Assembly: GCA_030562195.1 (NCBI GenBank)
Contig: CM060200.1
Location: 24,839,023 to 24,903,022 of the forward strand
Direction of reading: 5' to 3'
DNA: 64,000 nucleotides
Source of the DNA: Nipponacmea schrenckii
Taxonomy: Eukaryota > Mollusca > Gastropoda > Lottiidae
Position 1 is the stretch's first letter, and each line of letters opens with the position of its first letter. The position numbers and the translations under genes are program-made. The notes beneath the pieces are model-generated. The model searched no databases. It had not been told where the DNA came from and saw nothing but the letters and a program-made list of their open reading frames with translations. This document shows, in pieces, positions 42,765 to 54,900 of this stretch.

Positions 42765-43945
42765 TTTATTGCTTTTTGCCACTCCCATTACACCATTTAT
42801 TGCATTTTGCCAATCCCGTTACACCCTTTACTGCTTTTTGCCTCTCCCATTACGCTCTTTATTGCTACTCCCACTAGGCACTTTATTGCTCATTGCCACT
42901 CCCTTTTCACCCATAATACTCTTTATTGCTTATTGTCACGCCCATTATGCCCTTTATTGCTTATTGCTATCCAAGTAAGCCCTTTATTGCTTATTGCCAC
43001 TCCCATTATGCCATTTATTGCCATGCCCATTACACCCTTTATTGCTTTAAGCCACTCCTATTACGCTCTTTATTGCCACTCCAAATAGGCCCTTTATTGC
43101 CCTGCCACTCCCATTATGCCCTGTATTGCTTATTGTTATCCCAGTAAGCCCTTAATTGCTTATTGCCACTCCCATTATGCCATTTATTGCCACGTCCATT
43201 ACACCCTTTATTGCTTTAAGCCACTCCTATTACACTCTTTATTGCCACTCCAAATAGGCCCTTTATTGCCCATGCCACTCCTATTACGTTCTTTATTTTA
43301 CGTCCTTTTTTTGCTTATTTTCCACTCCCAATTTAAACCCCCTTTTTTAACTTTTGCTGCTATTTTAATTTTTGTAATTTTCCTGCCATTCTTTTTCTTA
43401 TTGCCGCTCCCATTGCACACTTTATGCTTTTTAGCTACTCCCATTAAGCTCTATATTGCTTATTCTTACTCCCATTACTCCCTTTATTGCTATTTGCCAC
43501 TCCATTACACCCTTTATTGCTTTTTGCCACTCCCATTACAATCTTTATTGCTACTCCCACTAAGCCCTTTATTGCTTATTGCCACTCCCATAATGCTCTT
43601 ATGCTTATTGTTACTCCAGTTATGCCCTTATACTTATTGCTACTCCCACTAAGCCCTTTATTGCTTATTGCCACTCCCATAATGCTCTTATGCTTATTGC
43701 CACTCCCATTATGCCCTTAATTGCTTATTGCCACTCCTATTATGCCCTTTATTGCTTATTGCCACTCCCTTTATGCCCTTTATTGCTTATTGCCACTCCC
43801 ATTATGCCCTTTATTGCTTATTGCCACTCCCATTATGCCCTTTATTGCTTATTTTCACTTCCATTATGCCCGTTATTGCTTATTGCCACTTCCATTACGC
43901 TCTTTATTGCTTATTGCCACTCCCAATAATCATTTATTAACTGTT
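42765..43945. repeat. 31-bp minisatellite, about 35 copies
   Basis: The unit is CCCTTTATTGCTTATTGCCA plus CTCCCATTATG, with variants such as TGCTTTTTGCC and TGCTACTCCCACTAAG. The best-preserved copies are at the right end (43690-43920). A degenerate patch with homopolymer runs lies at 43290-43400. Because the unit is 31 bp, all three plus frames stay open for long distances; these frames are products of the repeat. Confidence 0.93.
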
Positions 43946-44689
43946 GCTGCTATTTAATATTTCTGATTTCACCTGATGATGACAATGTAGATTATTGAAA
44001 TGTGTATATAAACTAAGGAGTATTATACCATAAATTTTCTTCCGTTATTTAATATCACTGTGAATTATCTCAGTAAGAAGCCAATAGGATTGTTTCTTTG
44101 CTCGGACAATAAGATTGGTAGCAGCTAATGAACTATTTATGTGGGGAAGTATTTCAATATAAAACACAAATGTTTCAAAACTAATATAATAATAATTAAT
44201 AATAATAATTTACAAATATATGATTTATTTACATTTTGAAATTAAAGATTTCTAACAATAAATAACAACAACACTTTCATTTATCTCTTTTCTCATTGGT
44301 TAAAATAGATGTATGGTCTTTATATATCTTTTCTTATTGGTTAAAATCAATGTTGGGGAGGAGCTAGCTTGGCCTAGTTCCACCTCATCAAAGCTTTTAT
44401 GGAACATCAAGACTTTAAATATTGATCTTTCCTATTAAATAAAATTTAACCTTATTCAAATCCAGAAGAGTCTGGATGACTAAACAACTTCATCACAGTT
44501 TCATCAATTTAAACTCTTCAATTTTAGAGCTTTAAGGTATACTACCTCTCAGGCTGATCAAAGTGAGTCTTCTATATATCCTCTTAAAAAGAGATTCTAT
44601 TCTTTAGTCTTGGCACTAAAGTCCAAATGATGAATATAGCCTACTATTCTTATTGGCCAAGTTTGAGACTTAAAATTTTTGTCCATTCT

Positions 44690-44935
44690 AAGAAAAGAAA
44701 AAGAAAGAAACAACTATATTTTACAAGGATAACAACTTCACAAGTCCGCCTTGACAGGGATCCTTTCTACCAGCTGGTCCTTGGCCAAACCTCTTGGCAT
44801 TGATCCTTCCCGGATTATCCGTACCCATTGAGAGCTGGGTGGACTGGAATTATGAGTGAAGATGACTTATTCAAGGTCATCGGACTTTCACACACTGATC
44901 GAGATTAGAACTAAGAGGTAGTATTGCCTTAAGTT
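44690..44935 (-). mobile_element. SINE-like dispersed repeat, longest copy
   Basis: Read on the minus strand it has a possible tRNA-like head (AGTTCTAATCTCGATCAGTG), then CCAGCTCTCAATGGGTACGG, GGAAGGATCAATGCC, GGCCAAGGACCAGCTGG and a tail GTTGTTATCCTTGTAAAATA. The same parts occur in the same order at 33195-33350, 59950-60110 and, in part, 7422-7522. No promoter boxes were proved. Confidence 0.65.
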
Positions 44936-45157
44936 CAAATTTCCTTCAAATTGAAGACAATAAAAACAGCTTTCTTACAATTTAGAACGCCTTCCATCCA
45001 CACATAGGTCAATAACAACAATCAGGATTTATCTTAATTCACTTTATATATCTTCCTTCATATGATTCTTCTTTTTTTTTAAATTAATCTTAATTAAATT
45101 AATAAATTGTCTTTAGTTGTTTGAAAACTTCATCCAACAATTGTTTTTGATTTTAGA

Positions 45158-45521
45158 ACTTACAGACACAGACACAATACCCTTTATTTTAACAATGAAC
45201 TGGCCTTAAAATTACTGAACAGTTGAACTATTGTGGCACTAGATTGGAGAGCTCTGAAGAGGCACCATCAGTTCCAATGCTTCCCCCCGATCAAACGGTA
45301 TGAAAGCAAATGTGACAAATTCAAAATTTTCTTCTCCATCATTGAATTCTGTGTGCACCTACTATTATTTCAGAAAACATTATACCGAATGTGCATACGA
45401 TAATGCATCTGACCTAGTTACCAGAATCAGGATACATGAATATTTAGGGGAAATTTTGGGGTGTGACGTGGCCGAACTACTTTCTAAACCAGAAAATGTT
45501 ATGACTATAAATTCTACATAA
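45158..45521 (+). pseudogene. Unrecognised two-exon coding remnant with an in-frame stop
   Basis: A first exon seems to start after the acceptor TTTTAG (45152-45157) and runs to a donor at 45297/45298 (ACG|GTATGA). A 76-bp intron (45298-45373, ending TTATTTCAG) leads to a last exon 45374-45521 that ends in TAA. Phases agree (CG plus A gives R). The product would contain YRHRHNTLYFNNELALKLLN, then TGA, then VALDWRALKRHHQFQCFPPI and, from the last exon, DNASDLVTRIRIHEYLGEIL. The composition looks like real protein, but I do not recognise the family. The in-frame TGA at 45222-45224 suggests a decayed gene fragment, although a sequence error would also explain it. No upstream exons were found. 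Confidence 0.45.
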
Positions 45522-45574
45522 AGATATGGTAGATTGTTGATATTAATGTGATAATGCAGACCGGAATAAACAGA

Positions 45575-46262
45575 CGGCCCAAAAGTTCAAAGTTTGGTCC
45601 AATAGTTCAAAGTTTGGTCCAATAGTTCAAAGTCTGGTGCAATAGTTCAAAGTTTGGTCCAATAGTTCATAGTTTGGTCCAATAGTTCAAAGTCTGATCC
45701 AATAGTTCAAATGTTGGTCCAATAGTTCAAAGTTTGGTCCAATAGTTCAAATGTTGGTCCAATTGTTCAAATGTTGGTCCAATAGCTCAAAGTTTGGTTC
45801 AATAGTTCAAATGTTGGTCCAATAGTTTAAAGTATGGTTGAATAGTTCAAATGTTGGTCCAATAGTTCAAAGTTTGGTGCAATAGTTCAAAGTTTGGTCC
45901 AATAGTTCAAACGTTTGTCCAATAGATTTAAGTTTAGTCCAATAGTTCAAAGTTTGGTCCAATAGTTCAAATGTTGGTCCAATAGTTCAAAGTTTGGTTC
46001 AATAGTCCAAAGTTTGGTCTGATAGTTCAAATGTTGGTCCAATAGTTCAAATGTTGGTCCAATAGTTCAAATGTTGGTCAGATAGTTCAAATGTTGGTCC
46101 AATAGTTCAAAGTTTGGTTAAATAGTTCAAAGTTAGTTCAAAGGTTGGTTTATTGGTTTTATAGTTCAAACTTTGGTTTAATAGTTCAAAGTTAGTTCAA
46201 AGGTTGGTTAAATAGTTCAAAGTTAGTTAAAATGTTGGTTAAATAGTTCAAAGTTTGGTCTA
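45575..46262. repeat. 20-bp minisatellite, about 34 copies
   Basis: The unit is GGTCCAATAGTTCAAAGTTT with a common AAATGTT variant. Copies at the right end (46120-46260) are shortened and rearranged. The array begins about 50 bp after the stop codon of the coding remnant at 45158-45521. Confidence 0.95.
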
Positions 46263-47415
46263 AGGGGTGTTAAGTTAGTGACTGACTGGTAAATATTACC
46301 TTCTGTTGTAATAAGGAACTAAACTCTTACAATTTTTTTAACAATTAACTGATCAACATCCTAGTATGACATTTTTTTAATTTAAAATAATTGGTAGTAA
46401 AAATTGTCCACATCTTCAGGTGTTTACACAAAGTTTATGCACGTTTCTTAAAATTTAACAAATATACCTTGCATTACAGAAGAATGTTTAAAATATTCAG
46501 ATAAATCATGTTGAACAGCCCTTTATCAAGTAGTGAAATACAACATCAAGTTCAAAAGATGACTATAAATTTGGAATGGCAATCAAACCAAAAGGCATGA
46601 AAGTCTCTGAAAAATTTAAAATTCACCATCATATTTGGAATGGTTTTTAAAACTGGTTTTTCACAGTATTGGAAATGAAAACATGGAGTTTGGTTCTTTT
46701 ATTAACCCACTCGGGTTAAGTATCAGAATGGTCTGATCACAACAACCTTAAAACAATTATCAAGAAAAAAGATGAATATACTTTGGAATGGTTTCGGATG
46801 TTTGGATTTTAAAGTATCGCAAATAAGATGAATTTTATATGCATCTATTTTACACCTGATTGTGTAAAATATCAGAAACAATGGTTTTATTAGTACAATA
46901 GTAATTTGGTATGTACTATTATCTCCCTTGTTACTATTAATAGATCACCTGACATCACAGACACAAATTCTACATCCTTGGAATGACATTAAATAAATAA
47001 TTCAAAGAAAAAAATAATAAACGGCACAACAATTTTTGAACAATCACAACCCATTTTCTTATCCTGTATACTTCATATCACAGTTGTATGTCATCCACTT
47101 GTTTGAAACATGCTATAGGGCTGTCACTATATTTGACTATAACCCATTTGTTTGAAACAAGGCGGGATGTCATTTAAAACTGACTATAATCCGTTCTATG
47201 AGGCTCCTAACACCCTTCAAACTTAGATGAAATAGCTTGGATGCCCTATGAAAATTGGACCTCAAATTTAAGCCTAGCACTTCACAGTCATTGTCCATTA
47301 CAACATACACTAAGATGGCTGCCGCCAGCCACAATATCCAACCCAATCTTGACCTACATGTCAATCTGAGTGAGATGGCAAGATGTAATTGTAAAAACTA
47401 AAATGGTTGCCAATT
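46263..47415. other. Intergenic or RASGRF 3' UTR sequence
   Basis: No coding exon or repeat array is seen. On the minus strand an AATAAA occurs near 46886, about 530 nt past the RASGRF stop codon, and could end that transcript. Other AATAAA strings lie further left. Confidence 0.35.
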
Positions 47416-50400
47416 TCAAGATGGTGCAGAAACAACAGAAAGACGTGATTGCTTTGGTTCGATTTCTAGTGAATGTTTATACGTCTGCTCTTCATCCAAC
47501 AGCCGACTTGGATCTAATAAGTAACTTGTTACCTAAAAAATAACAAGAAGTTAAATCTAATATGCTACTAATGACTGATGAAATAGAACTTGATATCATG
47601 TGAAACAATTTGATCCCCTCATGCACATGAGGACAGTATTGTTAGGTTTAACCAAATTTTGCAGAAAAATGAAATCAGTTGAACCAGGCTATTTGCCTAT
47701 TGATAACATAGCTTACCCTTGGATGGTGTTCAATGCGATATGAAGTTTGTTGAAATAGACGAATTTCTCTTATAACATGAGCAATCTGAAAAATATTTTA
47801 CAAAAAAAATTGTTAACATTAAGGACAAACTTTGTGCATCATGTAACAAGATGTTAAAAATATTCAAACATTAACATTTGTAAATTGATTCATGTGAACA
47901 TCAATATATTTAAATGATACAACGTAGCGTGGATCAAGATATAAGAACCCCCAGTAAACTCACCATTCGCATCTTAGAGAAATTGACCAAGCCTTCATCG
48001 GTAAAATTTGGTGTACCTTCTTCTATAAATGATAAATCTGTTAAATACATTCCTAGATATGGTATACATGGTGGATCACATCTACAATTAGAAGATATTT
48101 AATAATTATACACATGAATATTACTCCAAAATTTGGAGTCCAAATAATTAATCCACTATATACTGGTACTATCAATGTTTAAATAGTGCCCATACATCAA
48201 TTGTAGAGCTATATAGAAATACCACTGTTTAAATAGTGCCCAATGAATCAATTGTACAGCAATATAGAAATACCACTGTTAAAATAGTGCTCAATACATC
48301 AATTGTAGATTGATATAGAAATACCACTGTTAAAATAGTGCTCAATACATCAATTGTAGAGCAATATATACCACAGTTAAAATAATGTATCAATTGTAGA
48401 GTAATATAAAAATACTACTGTTAATATAGTGCTCAATATATCAATTGTAGAGCAATATAGAAATAGCATTGTTAAAATAGTGCTCAATACATCAATTGTA
48501 GAGCGCTATAGAAATACCACTGTTAAAATAGTGCTCAATATATAAATTATAGAGCTATATAGAAATATTACTGTTATAATAGTGCTCAATACATTAATTG
48601 TAGAGTGATGTAGAAATACCACTCTTAAAATATTGCTCAATACATCAATTGTAGAGTGATATAGAAAACCACTGTTAAATAAGTGCTCAATACATCAATT
48701 GTATGTTAAAATAGAGCTTAATACATCAATTGTAGAGTAATATAAAAATACTACTGTTAATATAGTGCTCAACACATCAATTGTAGAGTGATGTAGAAAT
48801 ACCACTGTTAAAATAGTGCTCAATACATCAATTGTAGAGCAATATAGATATACCACTGTTAAAATAATGCTGAACATATCAATTGTAGAGTAATATAAAA
48901 AATACTATTGTTAATATATTGCTCAACACATCAATTGTAGAGTTACAGTATATAGAAATACCATTGTTAAAATAGTGCTCAATACATCAATTGTAGAGCA
49001 ATATAGATATACCACTGTTAAAATAATGCTTAACATATCAATTGTAGAGTAATATAAAAAATACTATTGTTAATATAGTGCTCAACACATCAATTGTAGA
49101 GTTACAGTATATAGAAATACCATTGTTAAAATAGTGCTCAATACATCAATTGTAGAGTGATATAGAAATACCATTGTTAAAATAGTGCTCAATACATCAA
49201 TTGTAGAGCAATATAGATATACCACTGTTAAAATAATGCTTAATATATCAATTGTAGAGTAATATAAATCTAACTACTGTTAATATAGTGCTCAACACAT
49301 CAATTGTAGAGTGATATAGAAATACCATTGTTAAAATAGTGCTCAATACATCAATTGTAGAGCAATATAGATATATTATTGTTAAAATAGTGCTCAATAC
49401 ATAAATTATAGAGCTATATAGAAATACTACTGTTATAATAGTGCTCAATACATTAATTGTAGAGTGATGTAGAAATACCACTCTTAAAATAATGCTCAAT
49501 ACATCGTAGAGTGATATAGAATGCCACTGTTAAATTAGTGCTCAATACATCAATTGTATGTTAAAATAGTGCTTAATACATCAACTGTATAGTGATATAG
49601 AAATACCACTGTTAAAATAGTGCTCAATACATCAATTGTAGAGCAATACAGATATACATGTACCACTGTTAAAATAATGCTTAATATATCAATTGTAGAG
49701 TAATATAAAAATACTACTGTTAATATAGTGCTCAATATAACAATTGTAGAGCAATATACAAATATCATTGTTAAAATAGTGCTCAAGACATAAATTATAG
49801 AACTATATAGAAATACTACTGTTATAATAGTGCTCAACACATTAATTGTAGAGTGATGTAGAAATACCACTCTTAAAATATTGCTCAATACATCAATTGT
49901 AGAGTGATATAGAATGCCACTGTTAAATTAATGCTCAATACATCAATTGTATGTTAAAATAGTGCTTAATACATCAATTGTATAGTGATATAGAAATACC
50001 ACTGTTAAAATAGTGCTCAATATATCAATTGTAGAGTGATGTAGAAGTAAAGAGTAATACAGTAGGTATGCCTACCTGTGTAATGCATCTCTCATATTTT
50101 TAAATCTTCCCTCTGATGAAACCAATGTTTGTAACTTCTCAATCATCTGTTTGGTCTAAAATATATAATACAAATAATGGGAGTTATGTAGCACAATCTT
50201 TTAAAGCGTTGAAGAATTTACATGACACCATTTCTGATACATTTTTTGATCTTACAGTAGAAGGCAAAATTTTAATCAACTGGAAATCAACAGTGATAAC
50301 TTTACTTGATAACTTTACTTACGTTACCTGTGTGTGTTTCGAAACATTGTATATAATAAACCTAGAAGTAGTGTATCAATATATATCTCATTTTCTTATT

Positions 50401-51967
50401 TATCTTCCTGCTCCTATATGTCTTACAAAGCTTATAACAGTAATAATATGTACATTGCGATAATTTAGTAGTACCTGTTTAGAAAGCTTCTCCCATGTTT
50501 TCTTCAACCTGTAGACTGAACTGTTAACAAAGGCAGCACAGATTTGTAATACTCCATTATAATTGTGCATACAACGGCAGATATCAGCAATGGCTGCCCA
50601 TTTCTCAATACAGGCTACTCGATCTAACTGGGTCTGTCTACCAACAATTTCTGATACCACTAGTCGACTCACCTAAAATGAAAAATGAAATGAATTTTAT
50701 GTCTCACTCTTCTGGCAAGGCCATTCAGGTTGGAATGAGGGAAATTTTTCCAAGCCAGGCATTAGCCTACTATTTATTCAATTTCCAACTGTCGAATGAT
50801 CTTTAAAGTGTAACTGATATATCTCTAATTGGGATCCGTGCCTAAAGAGATGTTTTATCAGTTTTCAAGGTACGTTTAGGATTTCCTCTGGCCAATCCTT
50901 CATTGGACATATTTCAAATGGTTTTTTGAGGGGAGAAATAGAGCAATGTGGAGTCTAACAGTTAAACAGAATGAAATAATTTTGAAATATAAGCTTACCT
51001 CGTTAAATCGTTTACTAACTAGAAGTACATGTGGTGCTCTGGTAGATTTATCTCCTTTCATCCAAGCTTGACTTAATAATTCCCTAGGATAAACAATATA
51101 AACTTTGACAGTAAACAACAATATATAAACAAGTAAATGCTTTTTATGTACTTCAGTCAATTCCATGTGCATATATGTCAGAGAATCCACATGTTTTTGA
51201 AACTATTTCAAGATCAATTATCCAAAATAAAATTAGCAAACAACCATCTAACACACTGATCAAACCTTATTGAAAGATCAACATCAAATGATATTGTCCA
51301 CATAAGTTTAAACCATAGATCTTATTTGTGATATCAGTTGTATATGTCTTAGTTTATTATACTACAACCTGATAACATAACACATCAACTAAATGTTGTT
51401 CAAGTGCCAAATGACATCCTAGGCATGACTTCCTAACATCGTTTGTTTTATTTGTGATACCAGATGTTATTCTAACTGGTGTCTAAGTAAGTTGTTGTTG
51501 TCTACAACAGTATCAAGAGATATTTAAGAAGGTAACTTACTCGCTTCTGATAGACATGAATATTTGATGATCTAGATAAGTCAATTGTTCTGCTATATCT
51601 AGAGCTGACAGCGAATCAAAGCTATCTTTAGATGGTGTCTGGAAGAAAGAAAAGACATATAGAAATAGAAAGAAAATGTTCTAGTTAAATGTATTGCATG
51701 TACTTCTGTAGACTATTTTCATATACATATACTTAAGACACAAATCAATGCGAATCTGTTTCTTTAATAAATGACAATTCAACTTACTGAAGTATGCTGT
51801 AAGAGTTTTTCCAGGTCCACCTTCTTATTGTCTGAGGTATCTTTTGTAATAGTACGGAGAATGGAGGCTGCAGCTTTATGCTCAGCTGGTAGTAGATTGG
51901 TATTACACACCATTTCTTCTAGCAGATCTATTACAGCTGATTTTAATACCAGGTTTAAATCAAAGTC
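47416..51967 (-). CDS. RASGRF: RASGRF exons coding the catalytic RasGEF (CDC25) domain and C-terminus
   Basis: Exon 51788-51967 codes [20 protein letters not shown] and [13 protein letters not shown], the connecting helices. Exon 51541-51638 starts the catalytic domain with [17 protein letters not shown]. Next come [20 protein letters not shown] (50999-51083), [20 protein letters not shown] and [20 protein letters not shown] (50475-50672), the [20 protein letters not shown] segment (50076-50155), [20 protein letters not shown] with [20 protein letters not shown] (47964-48081), and [20 protein letters not shown] (47717-47785). The last exon ends [16 protein letters not shown] and TGA. The conserved structural elements of the RasGEF fold are present, so the enzyme should be active. 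The intron 48082-50075 is filled by a 51-bp array. Confidence 0.95.
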
Positions 51968-54900
51968 CTGTAGGTGATATAATACAAGGGTTAGGTATTA
52001 ATGGGAGAAAGCCAACGTCTTGCCGAAATTTTTGGGGAATTAATGGATTACATGCTATTGCTGCTATTTGGATACATGAAATGACCACTGACATAATATA
52101 TATTCAACTGAAACAGATTTTGCTCTAATATGACGTCAAGTATGATACACATGGGAAAATTGATTCCATACTACATTCCATGTCTATCAATTTCAGAGGA
52201 TTTGAACAGCAGTGTCAATTTAAATATAGAAATGTGCACTAGACTATGTCTAAATTAAGCTTACAATAATGACAACACATGTTACAATATTACAAACAAC
52301 ATTAAAATGGGTTGTAAAGTAAATTTAGAAAAATAAAAGTGTATCAGGGACACTGATAACATCAATATGCACCAGTCAATTTTCAATCAGATGTCTGTGC
52401 TTCTTAAAATTCCAAAAAAACTAGCTGTTTTGTGGCGTCACTAGGTCCTTAGATTTCAATAGCAGCTTTTGTGATAAATGTAGAATTGTGGTTTATTATA
52501 CATCTGACTAAAAATTGGAATGGTTTAGAAGTTTAAGAAAAGCTCTTTACAATTCCTTTCCAAACTGAACATTTCGGCTATTTTTTGATGATCTCCCCAA
52601 AAATAAGAAATGAATCACCTCTGGGAATTTGACCGTCCAGTTTTTGAGAATGTTTATTGCTCTCATAGTAGCAGCTGAACCAATACTCTTATTATGACCA
52701 TTCTGTGTGGAGTGAGGTGGTTCCTGTATGGTTTTTAATGCTGAACAAAATACATCAAATACAACATTTATTAAATAACTAAAGCAGAACTTTTTTATCA
52801 GATTATAATCTTTCAATTTCTTGCTTTTCTCAACGAATAGAAATTAATTCCAGAATCCATTAAAACAGATTTGTGATCTTTAAAAGTGTAAATATGTCAT
52901 GATTTACTTAGTATGTTTAAAATTTCTATATAATAGTGTAAATATTTACTGTTTACATTTAAAATTTCTATATAACTGTGTAATATTTACTTAGTATGTT
53001 TAAAATTGCTATATAACAGCGTAAAATTTACTTAGTGTATTAAAAATTTCTATATAATTGTGTAACATTTACTTAGTATGTTTAAAATTTCTATATAATA
53101 GTGTAAACATTTACTGTTTATATTTAACTGTGTAACATTTACTTAGTATGTTTAAAATTGCTATATAACAGTGTAAAATTTACTTAAGTGTATTAAAAAA
53201 TGCTATATAACAGTGTAAAATTTACTTAGTATGTTTAAAATTTCTATATAACAGTGTAACATTTACCTTGTATATGTTTAAAGTTTCTATATAACAGTGG
53301 AACATTTACTTAGTATGACTAAAGTTTCTATATAACAGTGGAACATTTACTGAGTATGTCTAAAGTTTCTATATAACAGTGGAACATTTACTTAGTATGT
53401 CTAAAGTTTCTATATAATTGTGTAAAAGAGGAAATGAAGCTAAAAACCATGATTAGAAAATTTGTGAAAATCAGACTGTTATTTCTGTACATGAAAGGAT
53501 GGATCTCGTAACACCCCTTGTTCAACTTACGAACTTGGGAAGACATTTATAACAAATGACAAATTTGTTATAAATGTCCTCATGGTTCACTATTAATTCA
53601 GTTCATTTACAGAGAAAATAATAAGGACCTCTGAAATTAAGTTGATGGAAAAATAAATTTTGTTCTATCTGCTCGAAAAGCAAATAAATTGATGATTATA
53701 TCCCAAAAAAGTTTAATGCAACAACTACATTTAATGTTATAAATAACAACTAATGATTCTTTGCTCATGGTTATTCAGTATTATATTTTACCAAATTACT
53801 TCAAATCAGGGTTCAATTTAATAAAACTATATGCAGACATTGGATTTTGTCCATCGAAAACAAAAAACATTGTTTATGGCATACATAACCACAGAAATGA
53901 CAGATAAACTTTTATCAAAAGACAATGTTTCACAAATAAAGATCTTTCCATCTGCTTTCGGCTAAATCATTTGATTGCACCACTTTTTCAATTGACGAGA
54001 ATAGAAGCAGTTTGGTTTGAGGGTGACATTCAAAGATTCAATAATCACAGTGTTAAATTTTGACCACTCAGTATGTGTAAAATAACATAGAGATAACCAT
54101 GGAAACAGATACATTATAAATCAAAGCAACATCAACAAATATGACTATACAATATCTAGAACAAGGCTATTCAATCAACAAGTTCATTGTTCTTTTAATA
54201 ATTCTTCATACATCCTAAAATCTCATTACAATAAGCCACTGTTTAAAACTTCCACACAAAGATATTATTTGAATCTAACTGAAAGTGTGCATGGTTTCTT
54301 GAACTAAATTTCAAATTAGAGTTCAAACTGAATTTTATATTAACATTATATTTTGAAAAAAACTTCATAAAACACAATATATTACTTTCTGACAAAGCCT
54401 AAGAGAATGAGTTATCTGAAGAATGTAAGAAGAATATCATAGAATAAAACATGAACAATCAAGGCAGAAAATAAGGTTAGCAGACACCCCTATACTTAAT
54501 TTTGAACTATTCCTTACATGCACTTTCATACTTCTTTCAAAATAATATAATTTTTTTACATAATAGGAAGAGTTCAATCCTTAAAAAGGGGTGTTTTAAT
54601 GCTTGACAACTTATTTCCAGTCTGACCTGTGAATATAGCCTGTTAGATTATCACCTGTTGATGTTTAGATACCCAATGTTTTAATATATTGAGTACTCTC
54701 ATTGTAGCTGCTGTACTAATAACTGATTCACGTTTCTTAGCAGGTCTATCTGTACCTTGAGTAGGAGAAAATTCTATTTCAATTTCCAAATCATTTTGAT
54801 AATAACTAAGGAACATGAAGAACATGTCTGTATTTTGTTAAGTGGAAGAGATTAATACCTATTTCAACATTCCACAGTGGAATAAATGAATCATGACATG

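Noticed and set aside
42769..43957. Long overlapping plus-strand reading frames rich in LLLIATPIMPFIAYCHSHYA
   Set aside because: They are translations of a 31-bp tandem repeat in all three frames; no start context, no family and no codon bias.
45300..45521. A 73-codon gene starting at ATG 45300
   Set aside because: The first part lies in a GT-AG intron (45298-45373); the conserved-looking sequence starts only after the acceptor, so the ATG is probably not a real start.
45575..46262. CRISPR-like array
   Set aside because: Units are contiguous 20-bp repeats without unique spacers, and the genome is eukaryotic.
48695..49888. Minus-strand frames with repeated [13 protein letters not shown]
   Set aside because: The 51-bp unit is a multiple of three and stays open by arithmetic; it lies within a RASGRF intron.
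54774..54805. Longer form of RASGRF exon A starting at the CCTTAG acceptor
   Set aside because: The acceptor looks better but gives phase 2, which does not match the phase-1 donor of exon 55206-55318; no intermediate exon restoring phase was found. Kept as a doubt in the entry.
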